Positions 1 to 9,356 of a stretch of 64,000 bases of DNA are shown in pieces. Made by a program: the position numbers and the translations under genes. Under the pieces are notes generated by a model. That model made no database searches and had not been told where the DNA came from. It was given only the letters and a program-made list of their open reading frames with translations. This DNA is from Bacteroidales bacterium (GTDB lineage Bacteria; Bacteroidota; Bacteroidia; Bacteroidales; UBA12077). The stretch is taken from positions 51,280 through 115,279 of the forward strand of contig JAGXLL010000001.1 in the NCBI GenBank assembly GCA_018334675.1. Direction: 5' to 3'. Position 1 is the stretch's first letter. Each line of letters starts with the position of its first letter.

Positions 1-3000
1 ACAGCCTGACCATTGCCAACACCGAGGAAGGGGATGAGGCCGATTACCGCGCCCAGGTAACCGGCGACTGCGGCGATCAGACTTCAGATGAGGTCACCCT
101 GACGGTCAATCCCAGCACGCAGATCACTACCCAGCCCTCCGATCAGACGGTATGCGAAGGCAACGACGCCATCTTCTCGGTTTCGGCCGAGGGTAACAAC
201 CTCACTTATCAGTGGCAGAGCGATGCGGGCGGCAGCTGGCAGGACCTATCGGACGGGGGCGACATCAGCGGAGCCACCACCTCGCAGCTGACCATTGCCA
301 ATGCTGCCAACGCCGATGAAGCCAACTACCGGGTCATGGTATCCAGCGATTGTGGAGCCGACCAGACCTCCAACGCGGTGAGCCTGACGGTGAACGATGC
401 CACCCAGATCACCACCCAGCCTTCCGATCAAACCGTATGCGAAGGCACCGATGCTACCTTTACATCAAGTGCCGACGGGACCAACCTCACTTATCAGTGG
501 CAGAGCAATGCGGGCGGCAGCTGGCAGGACCTCTCGGATGGGGGTGACATCAGCGGAGCCACCACCAACAGCCTGACCATTGCCAACACCGAGGAAAGTG
601 ATGAGGCCGATTACCGGGTTGTGGTCAGTGGCGACTGTGGCACCGAAACAAGCAATGGTGCTTCATTGACGGTTGATCCCGCTACCAGTGTTACCGGGCA
701 GCCTGCCGACCAGCAGGTATGTGAACAGGAAGAGGTGATTTTCGGAATTCAAGCCGAAGGTTCCGGATCCCTTACTTATCAGTGGCAAAGTGATCAAGAA
801 GGTACATGGCAGAATCTGGCCGATGGTGGCGACATAAGCGGCTCATCTACCGACACCCTGACCCTGGCCCAGGTAGATACCACCGATGAGGCCGATTACC
901 GGGTCATCGTCAACGGTGCTTGTGGTGCCGATACCAGCTTGCCGGCTACCCTCGATGTGAACTGGTTTGAGATCAACATCGGACAGCCCAGTCCCTTCAG
1001 CGTCGATACCAATACCACCAAGATCACCGTTTCCATAGAAGTTGCTAACCATGAATGGGTTCAGGATCTGGGTTATTTTCTGGTCAGCCCTTCCGGTGAG
1101 AAGATACGGCTGGGCTCGCCTTCCGGCAGTTGTTTTATCAACCAGCAGGCTACCAACTTAACATTTACCACTTCCCAAACCGACACCTTCGATGTGTGCA
1201 GTGATAACCTCTCGGGAACCTATGGCATCTCCGGATTCCTCTCATCCGCTCACGGTGCTGATCCGGCCAACGGGGCATGGAAGATCCGTGTGGAAGACTC
1301 CCAGAACTGGACCTCCAATACTTATGAAGGTGAAATCATCAGTGCCTCCATCACTTTTATCGATCAGCATGACGTGCTTGGCGATACCACTTCGGTGAGT
1401 TACGAGGCCAGCGATATTAACATACCCATTCGTGAATATAGCGGATTAAGCGGTGCCCCGCCTGCATTTACCGAATACAAAGTACCCACCGGCCTGAAGA
1501 CCTCCTGCTTCGGTACCTGCGATGCCATTGCCGTGGTAATGGAACAGGGCGGTATGGCACCGTATAGTTATGAATGGAGCGACAGCTCGAACTTCAACAA
1601 CATCATCAGTACCGAGGATACCACCAGCCTCTGTGCCGGCACTTATTATGTAAGGGTAAGCGACGGGCTGGGATGTACAGAGATCGATTCCGTGGAGGTT
1701 AAAGAACCCGACGAGATCGTGATCGATTCCCTGGAAGTGCTTTCCATTGTCGATAAGAATGGATGTTACGGATCCTCCATAGGTGAAGTGCATGACAGCG
1801 CTTACGGCGGAACCGGTACACTTCAGTATACCCTGCTTCGCGATCCCTTTGGTGAAATCGATACCATCGGAGTGAACACTTCAGGTGATTTCACCGGTCT
1901 GCCCGGTGGCGAATACTTCCTGGAAGTACGGGATGACAACAATTGCGTAAGCGATACCGTCTTTACCCTGGCTGAGCCCGACAGCCTCGAGATCATCAGT
2001 GAACAATTCACGCCGCTCTCGGCCGACGGTGCCGCCGACGGCAGCATCGACGTGGATGCCCAGGGAGGCACACCCCCCCTGTCCTATATGCTTTATCTGA
2101 TACAGCCCTCCGACACCCTGGCCGTGGATACAACATCCAGCGGCGAGTTCACCGGACTGACCGAAGGCGACTATTTCGTCCGTGTCACTGATATCAATGA
2201 CTGCGGACCGGTTGAAAGCAGTGACTTCCATATTACTCCCCTGGAAATTGACTTTGCTGTGGATCCGGTTACTTGTGCAGACGACAGCAACGGAAGGGTC
2301 ATCGCTGATATCCAGGGTGGCTTGCCACCTCTGCGTTATGAGTGGACGAGCATGGCGGGTGATACCCTGCGGGTTGCTGAAAAGAGCCTCCTCGCCGATA
2401 CCCTTACCGGGCTTGCAGGTGGCCGGTACATATTGAACCTGATTGACAGTACCGGCAACAACGAACGGGATACTGCGATGGTAACGGAACCTGATCCCCT
2501 GCGCATCGTAAGCATTGTCCCCGACACCCTCTCAGGAGCCGCTGCATCCGATGCTTCCATCACTGTAGAAGCTGCGGGAGGCAACGATACCATCGTCTTT
2601 GATATGGTCAACCTCAATGTGCCCTCTTTCTCGGCTACAGATACGTCCCTTTCTGTCAATGACACTGCAGCCGTGCAGTTTAGTGGCCTGGAAGCCGGAT
2701 TGTATGAGATCACCGTATATGATGAGAAAGGCTGTGGGTATGACCTGGATACCACCCATGTGATCCATTTTGAGCTGTCGGTGAGCAAGGAGGATATCCT
2801 TTGCCACGGCGACAACAACGGACTGGTTGTAGCGGAGGTTTCCGGAGGCACCCTGCCCCTCGAATACGACTGGGGAACCACTGTCTCATCCAACAATAAG
2901 AGATCCGATAGCCTTGCCAATCGTCAGCCTGGATGGTATTATGTAACGGTGACCGACGGCAATGGCTTTGCCCTGAATGATTCCATTGAGATCATTGAAC

Positions 3001-4091
3001 CTTCTGCCATCCATGCACCGGCGGTCACCCAACAGGCACTATGTCCTTCCGACCATATGCCGCTGCAGGGTGGAGATGTAGGGTCTATACGTCTTGATGC
3101 TACAGGCGGGGAGCCGTATAACAATCCTGATGCAGCCTATCATTATTACTGGCAGGAGCTTGGAGATACCATCCCGGGCCGCGACACCCTCACAGGCATC
3201 GGCGGCAGTGATTACCAGGTGAGCATCATCGACAGCAACGGTTGCTCCCTGGATACCACCATCACTCTGAGCCAGGTACCGCAGAACGTCATTGACGTTC
3301 AATATGGTGGAGTGGTCGATTCCATATGCTATGGAGCGTCTGTTTCCATATTCGTCTCGAACCTCCAGAATGCCGATTCCCTCTATTGGGAAGATATGGG
3401 CGATCAATACCTGACCGCTCAGCAGTTGGATACCCTGCGTCAGGTACAGGAGGAAGACCGCACTTACACCCTCAGGGCCAAGAACGATGCATGTATCCTG
3501 GTCGACAGTATAGAGGTGGCATTGTATCCCCGGTTGAATCTGGCCATCGATGAAGGTGATGAGATCTCGGACAATCAGATCAGCGTCAAGGAAAATGTCT
3601 CGGTTCGTCAGCTTACCGCTGCGGTACAGAACACCTCCGTGCAAGCCACCTATCAGTGGACGCCTGAAAGGTTCTTCAATCCGGCCGATCAGCTGCAAAC
3701 GGAACTGAGCGTGGAAAACATGAGGCAGGAAGAACTGGCAAGGCAAAGAATAAGCATCGTGGGTGAGACCCGGCATTGTACCGAGTTAGATACAGCTGTC
3801 GTACAGCTTATCCCCAATGTGGAACCATCCAATGCTTTCTCGCCCAACGGTGACGGCATCAACGATGAATGGTTTATCCGGTATGCCAGCCAATATGAGG
3901 ACATTGAAGTAGCAGTCTTCAATCGCTGGGGGGTGGAGGTATACCGTCAGAAGCCCTATCGAAACGATGATGGCTGGGATGGCCGTACATCACAAGGCAA
4001 AGAACTGCCCTCGGGCACGTACTACTATATCATCAATACCCATGAATCCGGTATTGCACCACTAAGTGGAACCATCACAATAATCCGATAG
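1..4091 (+). CDS. Giant Ig/SprB-repeat surface protein with T9SS type B sorting domain (5' end outside window)
   Basis: The reading frame is open from the first bases of the window, so the N-terminus is missing; about 1362 residues are visible. It begins with tandem Ig-like repeats of 94-95 residues (each with a TVCEG-type Cys, YQWQS and DEADYRV block). These are followed by a P-domain-like jelly roll (DPANGAWKIRVEDS near base 1260) and at least six SprB-type repeats, each with a Cys start and GG.PP.YEW core (near 1500, 1760, 2010, 2270, 2800 and 3040). The last ~95 residues hold the gliding-motility-type C-terminal domain (AFSPNGDGINDEW, VFNRWGVEVY, GTYYYII), a type B signal for the type IX secretion system. 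It is therefore predicted to be exported and held at the cell surface, probably as an adhesin. A PorP/SprF gene follows after one base, the usual partner of type B substrates. The ligand is unknown. Confidence 0.9.
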   Translation, partial: SLTIANTEEGDEADYRAQVTGDCGDQTSDEVTLTVNPSTQITTQPSDQTVCEGNDAIFSVSAEGNNLTYQWQSDAGGSWQDLSDGGDISGATTSQLTIANAANADEANYRVMVSSDCGADQTSNAVSLTVNDATQITTQPSDQTVCEGTDATFTSSADGTNLTYQWQSNAGGSWQDLSDGGDISGATTNSLTIANTEESDEADYRVVVSGDCGTETSNGASLTVDPATSVTGQPADQQVCEQEEVIFGIQAEGSGSLTYQWQSDQEGTWQNLADGGDISGSSTDTLTLAQVDTTDEADYRVIVNGACGADTSLPATLDVNWFEINIGQPSPFSVDTNTTKITVSIEVANHEWVQDLGYFLVSPSGEKIRLGSPSGSCFINQQATNLTFTTSQTDTFDVCSDNLSGTYGISGFLSSAHGADPANGAWKIRVEDSQNWTSNTYEGEIISASITFIDQHDVLGDTTSVSYEASDINIPIREYSGLSGAPPAFTEYKVPTGLKTSCFGTCDAIAVVMEQGGMAPYSYEWSDSSNFNNIISTEDTTSLCAGTYYVRVSDGLGCTEIDSVEVKEPDEIVIDSLEVLSIVDKNGCYGSSIGEVHDSAYGGTGTLQYTLLRDPFGEIDTIGVNTSGDFTGLPGGEYFLEVRDDNNCVSDTVFTLAEPDSLEIISEQFTPLSADGAADGSIDVDAQGGTPPLSYMLYLIQPSDTLAVDTTSSGEFTGLTEGDYFVRVTDINDCGPVESSDFHITPLEIDFAVDPVTCADDSNGRVIADIQGGLPPLRYEWTSMAGDTLRVAEKSLLADTLTGLAGGRYILNLIDSTGNNERDTAMVTEPDPLRIVSIVPDTLSGAAASDASITVEAAGGNDTIVFDMVNLNVPSFSATDTSLSVNDTAAVQFSGLEAGLYEITVYDEKGCGYDLDTTHVIHFELSVSKEDILCHGDNNGLVVAEVSGGTLPLEYDWGTTVSSNNKRSDSLANRQPGWYYVTVTDGNGFALNDSIEIIEPSAIHAPAVTQQALCPSDHMPLQGGDVGSIRLDATGGEPYNNPDAAYHYYWQELGDTIPGRDTLTGIGGSDYQVSIIDSNGCSLDTTITLSQVPQNVIDVQYGGVVDSICYGASVSIFVSNLQNADSLYWEDMGDQYLTAQQLDTLRQVQEEDRTYTLRAKNDACILVDSIEVALYPRLNLAIDEGDEISDNQISVKENVSVRQLTAAVQNTSVQATYQWTPERFFNPADQLQTELSVENMRQEELARQRISIVGETRHCTELDTAVVQLIPNVEPSNAFSPNGDGINDEWFIRYASQYEDIEVAVFNRWGVEVYRQKPYRNDDGWDGRTSQGKELPSGTYYYIINTHESGIAPLSGTITIIR
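120..962 (+). repeat. Tandem Ig-domain coding repeats (~285 bp unit)
   Basis: Three consecutive units start at about 120, 405 and 687 (periods 285 and 282 bp), and the end of an earlier unit occupies bases 1-119. Units 1 and 2 are almost identical in DNA over the stretch around 202-283 versus 487-568, differing at only a few positions. Unit 3 is clearly diverged. This points to recent duplication or gene conversion in the first units. Confidence 0.85.
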
Positions 4092-4092
4092 T

Positions 4093-5019
4093 ATGAAAAA
4101 GAGAAGCATATACTTGATCATCTCTGTTTTCATGATGCTTTGGGCAGTTCATAGCGCCCGGGGCCAGCAGATGCCACAATACAGCCAGTATACTTTCAAC
4201 GATTACATGATCAACCCCGCTGTGGCGGGTACCCACAACTACCTGCAGGTACGCGCTTTTTCGAGGATGCAGTGGCTGGGCATCGACGGGGCTCCCCAAA
4301 CATATAGCATCAGCGCCTATGGCCCCACCAAGGATCAGCCCATGGGCTATGGAGGATATATCTACGGCGATTATACCGGGCCAACCAGCAAACTGGTATT
4401 CAAAGGGTCCTATGCCTATAACATCCCCATAAACAGCAGCATCCGCATTTCGGGAGGCATCTCCCTGGGTGGCATCCAATATAAAGTCGACGGTACCCAG
4501 CTGGATACCAAAGACTATCTGGGCCAGCCCGATCCGGTGATCGACGGTGCCGTGAGGTCACAGTTCATACCGGATGCCAGTGCCGGAATATATGTTTACT
4601 CTACCTATTTCTTTGCTGGTATTTCTGCCCACCAGCTCCTGGGCAGCGAGCTGACAAAGATTGCCCCCGATGCCCCCGAAACGAAAGGGATCAACCGGTT
4701 GAAACAGCACTTCTATCTGTCGGGCGGCTACAACTTTATCCTGAACCGCGACATTCTCATTCAGCCCTCGCTGCTGGTCAGGGGGATGTTTCCCGCCACA
4801 CCACAGCTAGAGGTGACCGTAAGAGGGATCTACCAAAGGATCGTATGGGGCGGTATTTCATTCCGAACCAGCGATGCGGTGTCGGTGATGGGGGGTTACA
4901 ACCATGAGAACAGATGGTATTTCGGCCTTTCCTATGACATCACCTATTCACAATTGCGCCAGTATTCAAGGGGTTCCATCGAGGTGATGTTCGGGTTGAA
5001 ATTTAATGACATCAAATAG
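4093..5019 (+). CDS. PorP/SprF family type IX secretion system outer membrane protein
   Basis: The protein has 308 residues and an N-terminal signal peptide (about residues 1-25, ending ARGQ). The mature N-terminus QMPQYSQYTFNDYMINPA.AG is the hallmark of the PorP/SprF family. The remainder is beta-barrel-like, with alternating aromatic and Gly-rich strands, and ends in YSRGSIEVMFGLKF. Family members sit in the outer membrane and are encoded beside T9SS type B substrates, which they help to secrete or tether. The start lies one base after the stop of the repeat protein, so the two are very likely co-transcribed. The length is normal for the family. Confidence 0.93.
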   Translation: MKKRSIYLIISVFMMLWAVHSARGQQMPQYSQYTFNDYMINPAVAGTHNYLQVRAFSRMQWLGIDGAPQTYSISAYGPTKDQPMGYGGYIYGDYTGPTSKLVFKGSYAYNIPINSSIRISGGISLGGIQYKVDGTQLDTKDYLGQPDPVIDGAVRSQFIPDASAGIYVYSTYFFAGISAHQLLGSELTKIAPDAPETKGINRLKQHFYLSGGYNFILNRDILIQPSLLVRGMFPATPQLEVTVRGIYQRIVWGGISFRTSDAVSVMGGYNHENRWYFGLSYDITYSQLRQYSRGSIEVMFGLKFNDIK

Positions 5020-5052
5020 ACACGAAATAACCAGGGCATTTTATCAGTTAAT

Positions 5053-5090
5053 AAAAGGGGAGACAGCATACGTTCTCCCCTTTTGTTTTT
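5053..5090 (+). terminator. Rho-independent terminator after the PorP/SprF gene
   Basis: A perfect 11-bp stem (AAAAGGGGAGA at 5053-5063 and its complement at 5074-5084) with a 10-nt loop is followed by GTTTTT. Confidence 0.85.
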
Positions 5091-5097
5091 AAATTTG
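5090..5097 (+). promoter_or_regulatory. Bacteroidetes -7 element (TAAATTTG) before the DUF4296 lipoprotein
   Basis: The sequence matches TAnnTTTG exactly and begins where the preceding terminator ends. The start codon is only 7 bases further on, so the transcript would be nearly leaderless, or the true start of transcription lies elsewhere. No clear -33 TTG was seen. Confidence 0.4.
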
Positions 5098-5104
5098 CAG
5101 ATTC

Positions 5105-5587
5105 ATGAGAGGCATCAGAAATATATTGTGGCTGCTGGTTGTGTTGGTCATCGCCTTTGCCTGCCGGAATGAGAAAAAGGTGATACCCCGGGAAGAACTG
5201 GTGCCGGTGCTGGTGGACATTCATCTGCTGGACGGTGCCATCCGGCATTCCAGGTACAGGGAGGATGTAAAGATACCCGACTCCATTGATGTATATGAAT
5301 ATGTACTGGATAAGCACGGGTATACACAGCCACAATTTGATTCTTCCATGAATTATTATTCCAGGGATCCCCGCAGGTTTGAACAGATCTATCAGGAGGT
5401 ACTGGCCCGTTTAAACCGGATGGAAACAGAGGTAAGGGAAGAAAAGGAAGAGCGGAAGAAAAAAAACCGCCCCCGCAAGGATAAAGACCTCCGCGAAGCA
5501 GACCCCGATCAACCGTTTAAGGTACCTGATGAGCTTAAACGGAAATCCCGTAAGATCGACCGGCAGGATAAAAAACCCGTCGTCTGA
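5105..5587 (+). CDS. DUF4296 domain lipoprotein
   Basis: The protein has 160 residues and a lipoprotein-type signal (hydrophobic stretch, then AFACRN with Cys20 as likely lipidation site). The body matches the Bacteroidetes DUF4296 pattern: an LVPVLVDIHLLDGAI block, a YEYVLDKHGYT.PQFDSS block and a helical, highly charged C-terminus rich in Lys, Arg and Glu (residues ~105-160). The function of the family is unknown. It is 12 bases upstream of the amidohydrolase gene and likely co-transcribed with it. Confidence 0.8.
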   Translation: MRGIRNILWLLVVLVIAFACRNEKKVIPREELVPVLVDIHLLDGAIRHSRYREDVKIPDSIDVYEYVLDKHGYTQPQFDSSMNYYSRDPRRFEQIYQEVLARLNRMETEVREEKEERKKKNRPRKDKDLREADPDQPFKVPDELKRKSRKIDRQDKKPVV

Positions 5588-5599
5588 TATACCGCCCTC

Positions 5600-6793
5600 A
5601 TGCGAAGAATCGCCGCCAATTATGTGTTTCCCGTCATTGCCCCACCCATACGCAATGGCATCCTTGAATTGGATGACACGGGTAAAATCCTGCGTGTGAT
5701 CGACCCCGGGAAGGAATTCAGGGAATCTCGCAAACTGGAGTTTTACAATGGCATCCTGGTGCCGGGCTTCATTAATGCCCACAGCCATCTTGAACTGGCC
5801 TGTTTGAAAGGGAGATTGCCCCGTCATGCAGGTTTAAAAACTTTTTTGATGCAGGTCATGAAGCTGCGTGATGACTGCAGCCCGGCGGTTCGGTTACAGG
5901 CCATGCAGGATGCCGACCGGCAGATGAAAGACAACGGTATCGTTGCTGCCGGTGATGTGAGCAATACCGAGATCAGCTTCCGGGTAAAAGCGGATAGCGC
6001 TATTGCCTATCATACTTTTATAGAGATGTTCGGATTCACCGATGAGCAGGTACGTCACCAAAAAAACAAGGGGAAGGAACTGCTTCAGAAGCTCCGTCAG
6101 GACTATGGGTTGCGGGGTCATTTGACTGCTCATGCTTCTTATTCGGCTGATAGAAGATTGATCCGTCATGTGGCCCGGGAGAACAGCCAGAAGGATAACC
6201 CTGTATTTTCTTTTCACTACCGGGAATCAACCCCTTCATGCGAGTTTATGCTCCGGATGATCCCGAAGTTAAGCCGGCATTATCGTGAGAAGAGCCTTGA
6301 ATGGAGCCATTGGAAGCCATCAGGGCTGAAGCAACTCGTTTTGGGCCTGGAACCTGCACTGGATAAGATGCGTGTATTGCTGGTTCATAACCTTCATACA
6401 ACAGATAGCGCCCTCATGTTTGCCGGACAACGCATCCCCCGGTTAACCTGGGTGCTGTGCCCCCGTTCGAATATATTTATTCATAACCGTTTGCCCCGGC
6501 TGTTGCCCTTTATCCGGCAGGGACAAGCTGTGGCCCTGGGAACAGACTCTTTGGCTTCCAATGAAGGGTTGTCTATTTTGGAAGAGATGAAAGTTTTGGC
6601 CCGGCAACATCCGGAAGTGCCTTTTGACACCCTGCTGGAATGGGCCACCATCAACGGTGCCCGTGCTATCTATCCCGACGGCGGATTGGGCTGTTTTGAG
6701 CCGGGGGCCAGGCCCGGAGTGAACGTGATCCGTCCCTTTGATTTTTCTCAAATGCGTCTTACTGCTGACAGCCGCGTGTTTCCCCTTGCATGA
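5600..6793 (+). CDS. Amidohydrolase superfamily metal-dependent hydrolase
   Basis: The protein has 397 residues with the metal-binding marks of the amidohydrolase/deaminase superfamily: HSH at residues 61-63 (NAHSHLEL), a later TAHASYS block, FHYRES, VHNLHTTDSAL, CPRSN and the catalytic-type Asp316 in LGTDSLASNEG. The N-terminal part forms the small beta-sandwich common to chlorohydrolase/deaminase (TRZ/ATZ-like) members. The overall pattern is closest to aminodeoxyfutalosine deaminase-like and guanine-deaminase-like enzymes, but the substrate cannot be read from sequence alone. It follows the DUF4296 lipoprotein gene by 12 bases. Confidence 0.82.
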   Translation: MRRIAANYVFPVIAPPIRNGILELDDTGKILRVIDPGKEFRESRKLEFYNGILVPGFINAHSHLELACLKGRLPRHAGLKTFLMQVMKLRDDCSPAVRLQAMQDADRQMKDNGIVAAGDVSNTEISFRVKADSAIAYHTFIEMFGFTDEQVRHQKNKGKELLQKLRQDYGLRGHLTAHASYSADRRLIRHVARENSQKDNPVFSFHYRESTPSCEFMLRMIPKLSRHYREKSLEWSHWKPSGLKQLVLGLEPALDKMRVLLVHNLHTTDSALMFAGQRIPRLTWVLCPRSNIFIHNRLPRLLPFIRQGQAVALGTDSLASNEGLSILEEMKVLARQHPEVPFDTLLEWATINGARAIYPDGGLGCFEPGARPGVNVIRPFDFSQMRLTADSRVFPLA

Positions 6794-6851
6794 GGAAGAT
6801 CATGGTGTGTTGGTTTTTTTGCATTAATTTTACCTTCCTAAAACGGGATAC

Positions 6852-7628
6852 ATGGCCACATTTCTCTTCGACAAGATCATCTTCGGACCCGTGCAGAGCC
6901 GAAGGCTGGGCGCATCATTAGGCATCAACCTGATGCCCAACGACCGGAAGATCTGTACTTTCGATTGCATATACTGCGAGTGCGGATGGACCGATCAAAT
7001 CAGTTCCTCTTCCGGTTTTCATGACAGGGGAGAAGTACAGAAGAGCCTGGAGAAACGTCTGCAGTCGATGAAGGATCATGGAGAGCCCCTGGATGCCATC
7101 ACCTTTGCGGGGAATGGTGAACCCACCATGCACCCCCGTTTTGATTTGATCATTCAGGATACCCTGGCCTTGCGAAACCGGATCTTTCCCGAGGCACAAA
7201 TAGCTGTTTTATCCAATGCCAGCCTAATCCATAAGCCTAAAGTCTTCAATGCCCTGAAAAGGGTGAATCAGAACATTCTTAAACTGGATTCTGCTTTTGA
7301 AACCACCGTCCGGCATCTTAATCAGCCCCGTGGCCGCTTCGATTTGAAACGCCTGATCAAGAACCTGATTGCTTTCGAAGGGGACCTGATCATCCAAACC
7401 CTGTTTGTTCGGGTAAAATATAAGAGTCGCCATATAGATAACACCTCCCGGGAAGAAGTGGATGCCTGGCTGGAGGTGCTTCAGCAGATCACTCCCCGCC
7501 AGGTGATGATATATACCATAGCCCGCGATACACCCGTTGACGGAATGGAAAGGGTGAGTTATGAAGACTTGCGGCGAATAGCCGACCGGGTGGAAGCCCG
7601 GGGCATACCCGTTCAAATCAGTGATTAA
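6852..7628 (+). CDS. Radical SAM protein of the wyosine-like (COG0731) type
   Basis: The protein has 258 residues. The cluster motif CxxxCxxC lies at Cys35, Cys39 and Cys42 (CTFDCIYC), within the order FGPVQSRRLG then SLGINLMPNDRKICTFDC typical of this group. GNGEPTMHP is the SAM-binding GGE-like motif. The C-terminus (DTPVDGMERVS) also fits. It belongs to a family of small radical SAM proteins related to tRNA wyosine synthases, whose bacterial members have no firm substrate. The glycosyltransferase follows after two bases. Confidence 0.85.
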   Translation: MATFLFDKIIFGPVQSRRLGASLGINLMPNDRKICTFDCIYCECGWTDQISSSSGFHDRGEVQKSLEKRLQSMKDHGEPLDAITFAGNGEPTMHPRFDLIIQDTLALRNRIFPEAQIAVLSNASLIHKPKVFNALKRVNQNILKLDSAFETTVRHLNQPRGRFDLKRLIKNLIAFEGDLIIQTLFVRVKYKSRHIDNTSREEVDAWLEVLQQITPRQVMIYTIARDTPVDGMERVSYEDLRRIADRVEARGIPVQISD

Positions 7629-7630
7629 CC

Positions 7631-8764
7631 TTGGATGACCAACCACATAACCGGCCTGCTTCTCATAAGAAGATTCTGGTAGCTCCCCTTGACTGGGGGC
7701 TGGGCCATGCCTCGCGTATCATACCTCTTGTCGAGGCCCTCAGGAGCTATGACCGTTGTGAGGTGTTGCTGGGTGTCAGCGGGAAGAGTGGAGAATTTCT
7801 GAAGGCGGAGTTTCCCGGTCTCAAGACCGTAAATCTGCCCTCCCTTAGAGTGAGATACTCAGACAGCTCGTCACAGATAGGGCGGATTATGCTGCTGATA
7901 CCCCGCCTGATCCTTTCCGGGATAAAAGAACACCTGCATTTAAGGAAACTGGTGAAGGAATATGACCTTTCCGCGGTGATATCGGATAACCGCTATGGCT
8001 TGTATTGCCGGCAAATCCCCAGCATATTGGTTCTACACCAGTTAAAGCTTCATTTCCCCAGGGGGCTGCATCTATGGGCCCGGATTTTTACCTGGCTTCA
8101 GCGCCAATGGATCACCCGCTTTGATCAGATATGGATACCCGACTTGCCAGGAGATAGGTCGGCAGCAGGAAATCTCTCCCAGCCTCCCGGCGATCTTAAG
8201 AATGCCTGGCATATCGGCTTGTTGTCCCGGTTTTTTTATGGCCATACAGGCCAACGTCCCGTCGGGGAATCTTATCCGCTGGTGGCTCTGCTTTCAGGGC
8301 CCGAGCCCCAGAGAAGCAAACTGGAAGAATTGATATCCCGGCAGCTCAGAATATCCGGTATCCGGGCTCTTGTCGTGCAGGGTGTAATGGGCGACGGGGT
8401 GATGCGAACCGAAGGAAGGATAACATGGGTTTCGCATATGCTCTCTGATGATCTCCACCGGTATCTGCAGGCGACCGGGGTGGTGGTATGCCGGTCGGGT
8501 TACTCCTCTGTGATGGACCTGATCGCTCTGCGCAAACAAGCTGTGTTGATCCCTACGCCCGGCCAGCCTGAGCAGGAGTATCTGGCCGAATACCTCCGGG
8601 GAAAAGGCTGGTTCTTTTCTCAGCCTCAAAATCTTGTTCATATCGAAGAAGCGCTCCGGCAAGTCAATGATTATTTTCCCCCGCGGATACCGGTTTCAGA
8701 ACATCTTTTCCGCCGGATCAACCGGCTTTTTAATCGGTTAAAGCAGGGTGAAGGTGAGGATTAA
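7631..8764 (+). CDS. Glycosyltransferase, MurG/GT-B-like
   Basis: The protein has 377 residues. The N-terminal ILVAPLDWGLGHASR motif is the GGHxxR-like loop of GT-B glycosyltransferases such as MurG. The C-terminal half has the sugar-nucleotide block VVVCRSGYSSVMDLIALRKQAVLIPTP followed by Q.EYLAEYL. The donor is probably a UDP- or GDP-sugar, but the acceptor is unknown. The conserved region begins around residue 14 and no in-frame ATG precedes it. The only good start is TTG at 7631, because an in-frame stop lies at 7622. The ATG at 7635 is out of frame. The end overlaps the converging gene at 8738 by 27 bases. Confidence 0.8.
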   Translation: MDDQPHNRPASHKKILVAPLDWGLGHASRIIPLVEALRSYDRCEVLLGVSGKSGEFLKAEFPGLKTVNLPSLRVRYSDSSSQIGRIMLLIPRLILSGIKEHLHLRKLVKEYDLSAVISDNRYGLYCRQIPSILVLHQLKLHFPRGLHLWARIFTWLQRQWITRFDQIWIPDLPGDRSAAGNLSQPPGDLKNAWHIGLLSRFFYGHTGQRPVGESYPLVALLSGPEPQRSKLEELISRQLRISGIRALVVQGVMGDGVMRTEGRITWVSHMLSDDLHRYLQATGVVVCRSGYSSVMDLIALRKQAVLIPTPGQPEQEYLAEYLRGKGWFFSQPQNLVHIEEALRQVNDYFPPRIPVSEHLFRRINRLFNRLKQGEGED

Positions 8765-9355
8765 AACCGCCAGGCCCAAACCAAAACCTGTGTATATCTG
8801 GGGCGGGGTATGGAATTTCAATATCATGCGGCTGGTGCCTACCAGGCCCGCTACAAGTATAGCCCCTACAAGGAAAAGGGTGAGGTTGCTCTTGAGGGTA
8901 AAGCTAAAAACCAGCAACGCGCCTGTCAATGCCCCTATGCCGGCCATGTGGGCGCTGATCTTCCATTTGAGGGTGATGAAAAGGGTGGTGAAGATGGTGA
9001 TGGCCCCTCCCAGGATCACATTGGCAATGGTATCGGGTACCTTCATCTGAAGCAGCAGAAAATAACCCAACACATAAAGCAACCCGATGGTAGCAAAGGG
9101 TACGACCCGTTCCCGTTTCGAGGTCATCTCAAAATTCCGGATCAGATTCTGATACAGGAACAGGGGGATAAAAGCCAATGGCAGCAAGCACGTGCTGATG
9201 AAGACAATGATGAATACCACCTTTTTGGCTTCAAAGGGAAGCATGGAAAAATACGTGTCGGAGTGAAAGAGGATCAAAATGCTGTATGTGGCCATCAGCA
9301 GGGGGTTGAAGATGCCGGACAGGATTTTGGCAATGGTTTTTTGGATCTCTTGCAT
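8738..9355 (-). CDS. PAP2-like integral membrane protein
   Basis: The protein has 205 residues with about five or six hydrophobic segments. Three short blocks resemble the phosphatidic acid phosphatase (PAP2) signature in order: TSKRERVVPF, KISAHMAG and GTSRMILKFHTPPQIYTGFGLG. They are degenerate compared with the canonical KxxxxxxRP, PSGH and SRxxxxxHxxxD (ISAH replaces PSGH), so activity is uncertain. It starts two bases after the rpoN stop and is probably co-transcribed with asnS-rpoN. Confidence 0.6.
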   Translation of the reverse strand: MQEIQKTIAKILSGIFNPLLMATYSILILFHSDTYFSMLPFEAKKVVFIIVFISTCLLPLAFIPLFLYQNLIRNFEMTSKRERVVPFATIGLLYVLGYFLLLQMKVPDTIANVILGGAITIFTTLFITLKWKISAHMAGIGALTGALLVFSFTLKSNLTLFLVGAILVAGLVGTSRMILKFHTPPQIYTGFGLGLAVLILTFTLL

Positions 9356-9356
9356 G

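Noticed and set aside
3039..3776. A 245-residue minus-strand frame inside the giant repeat protein
   Set aside because: It is a shadow of the repeat gene, whose frame is supported by domain content along its whole length.
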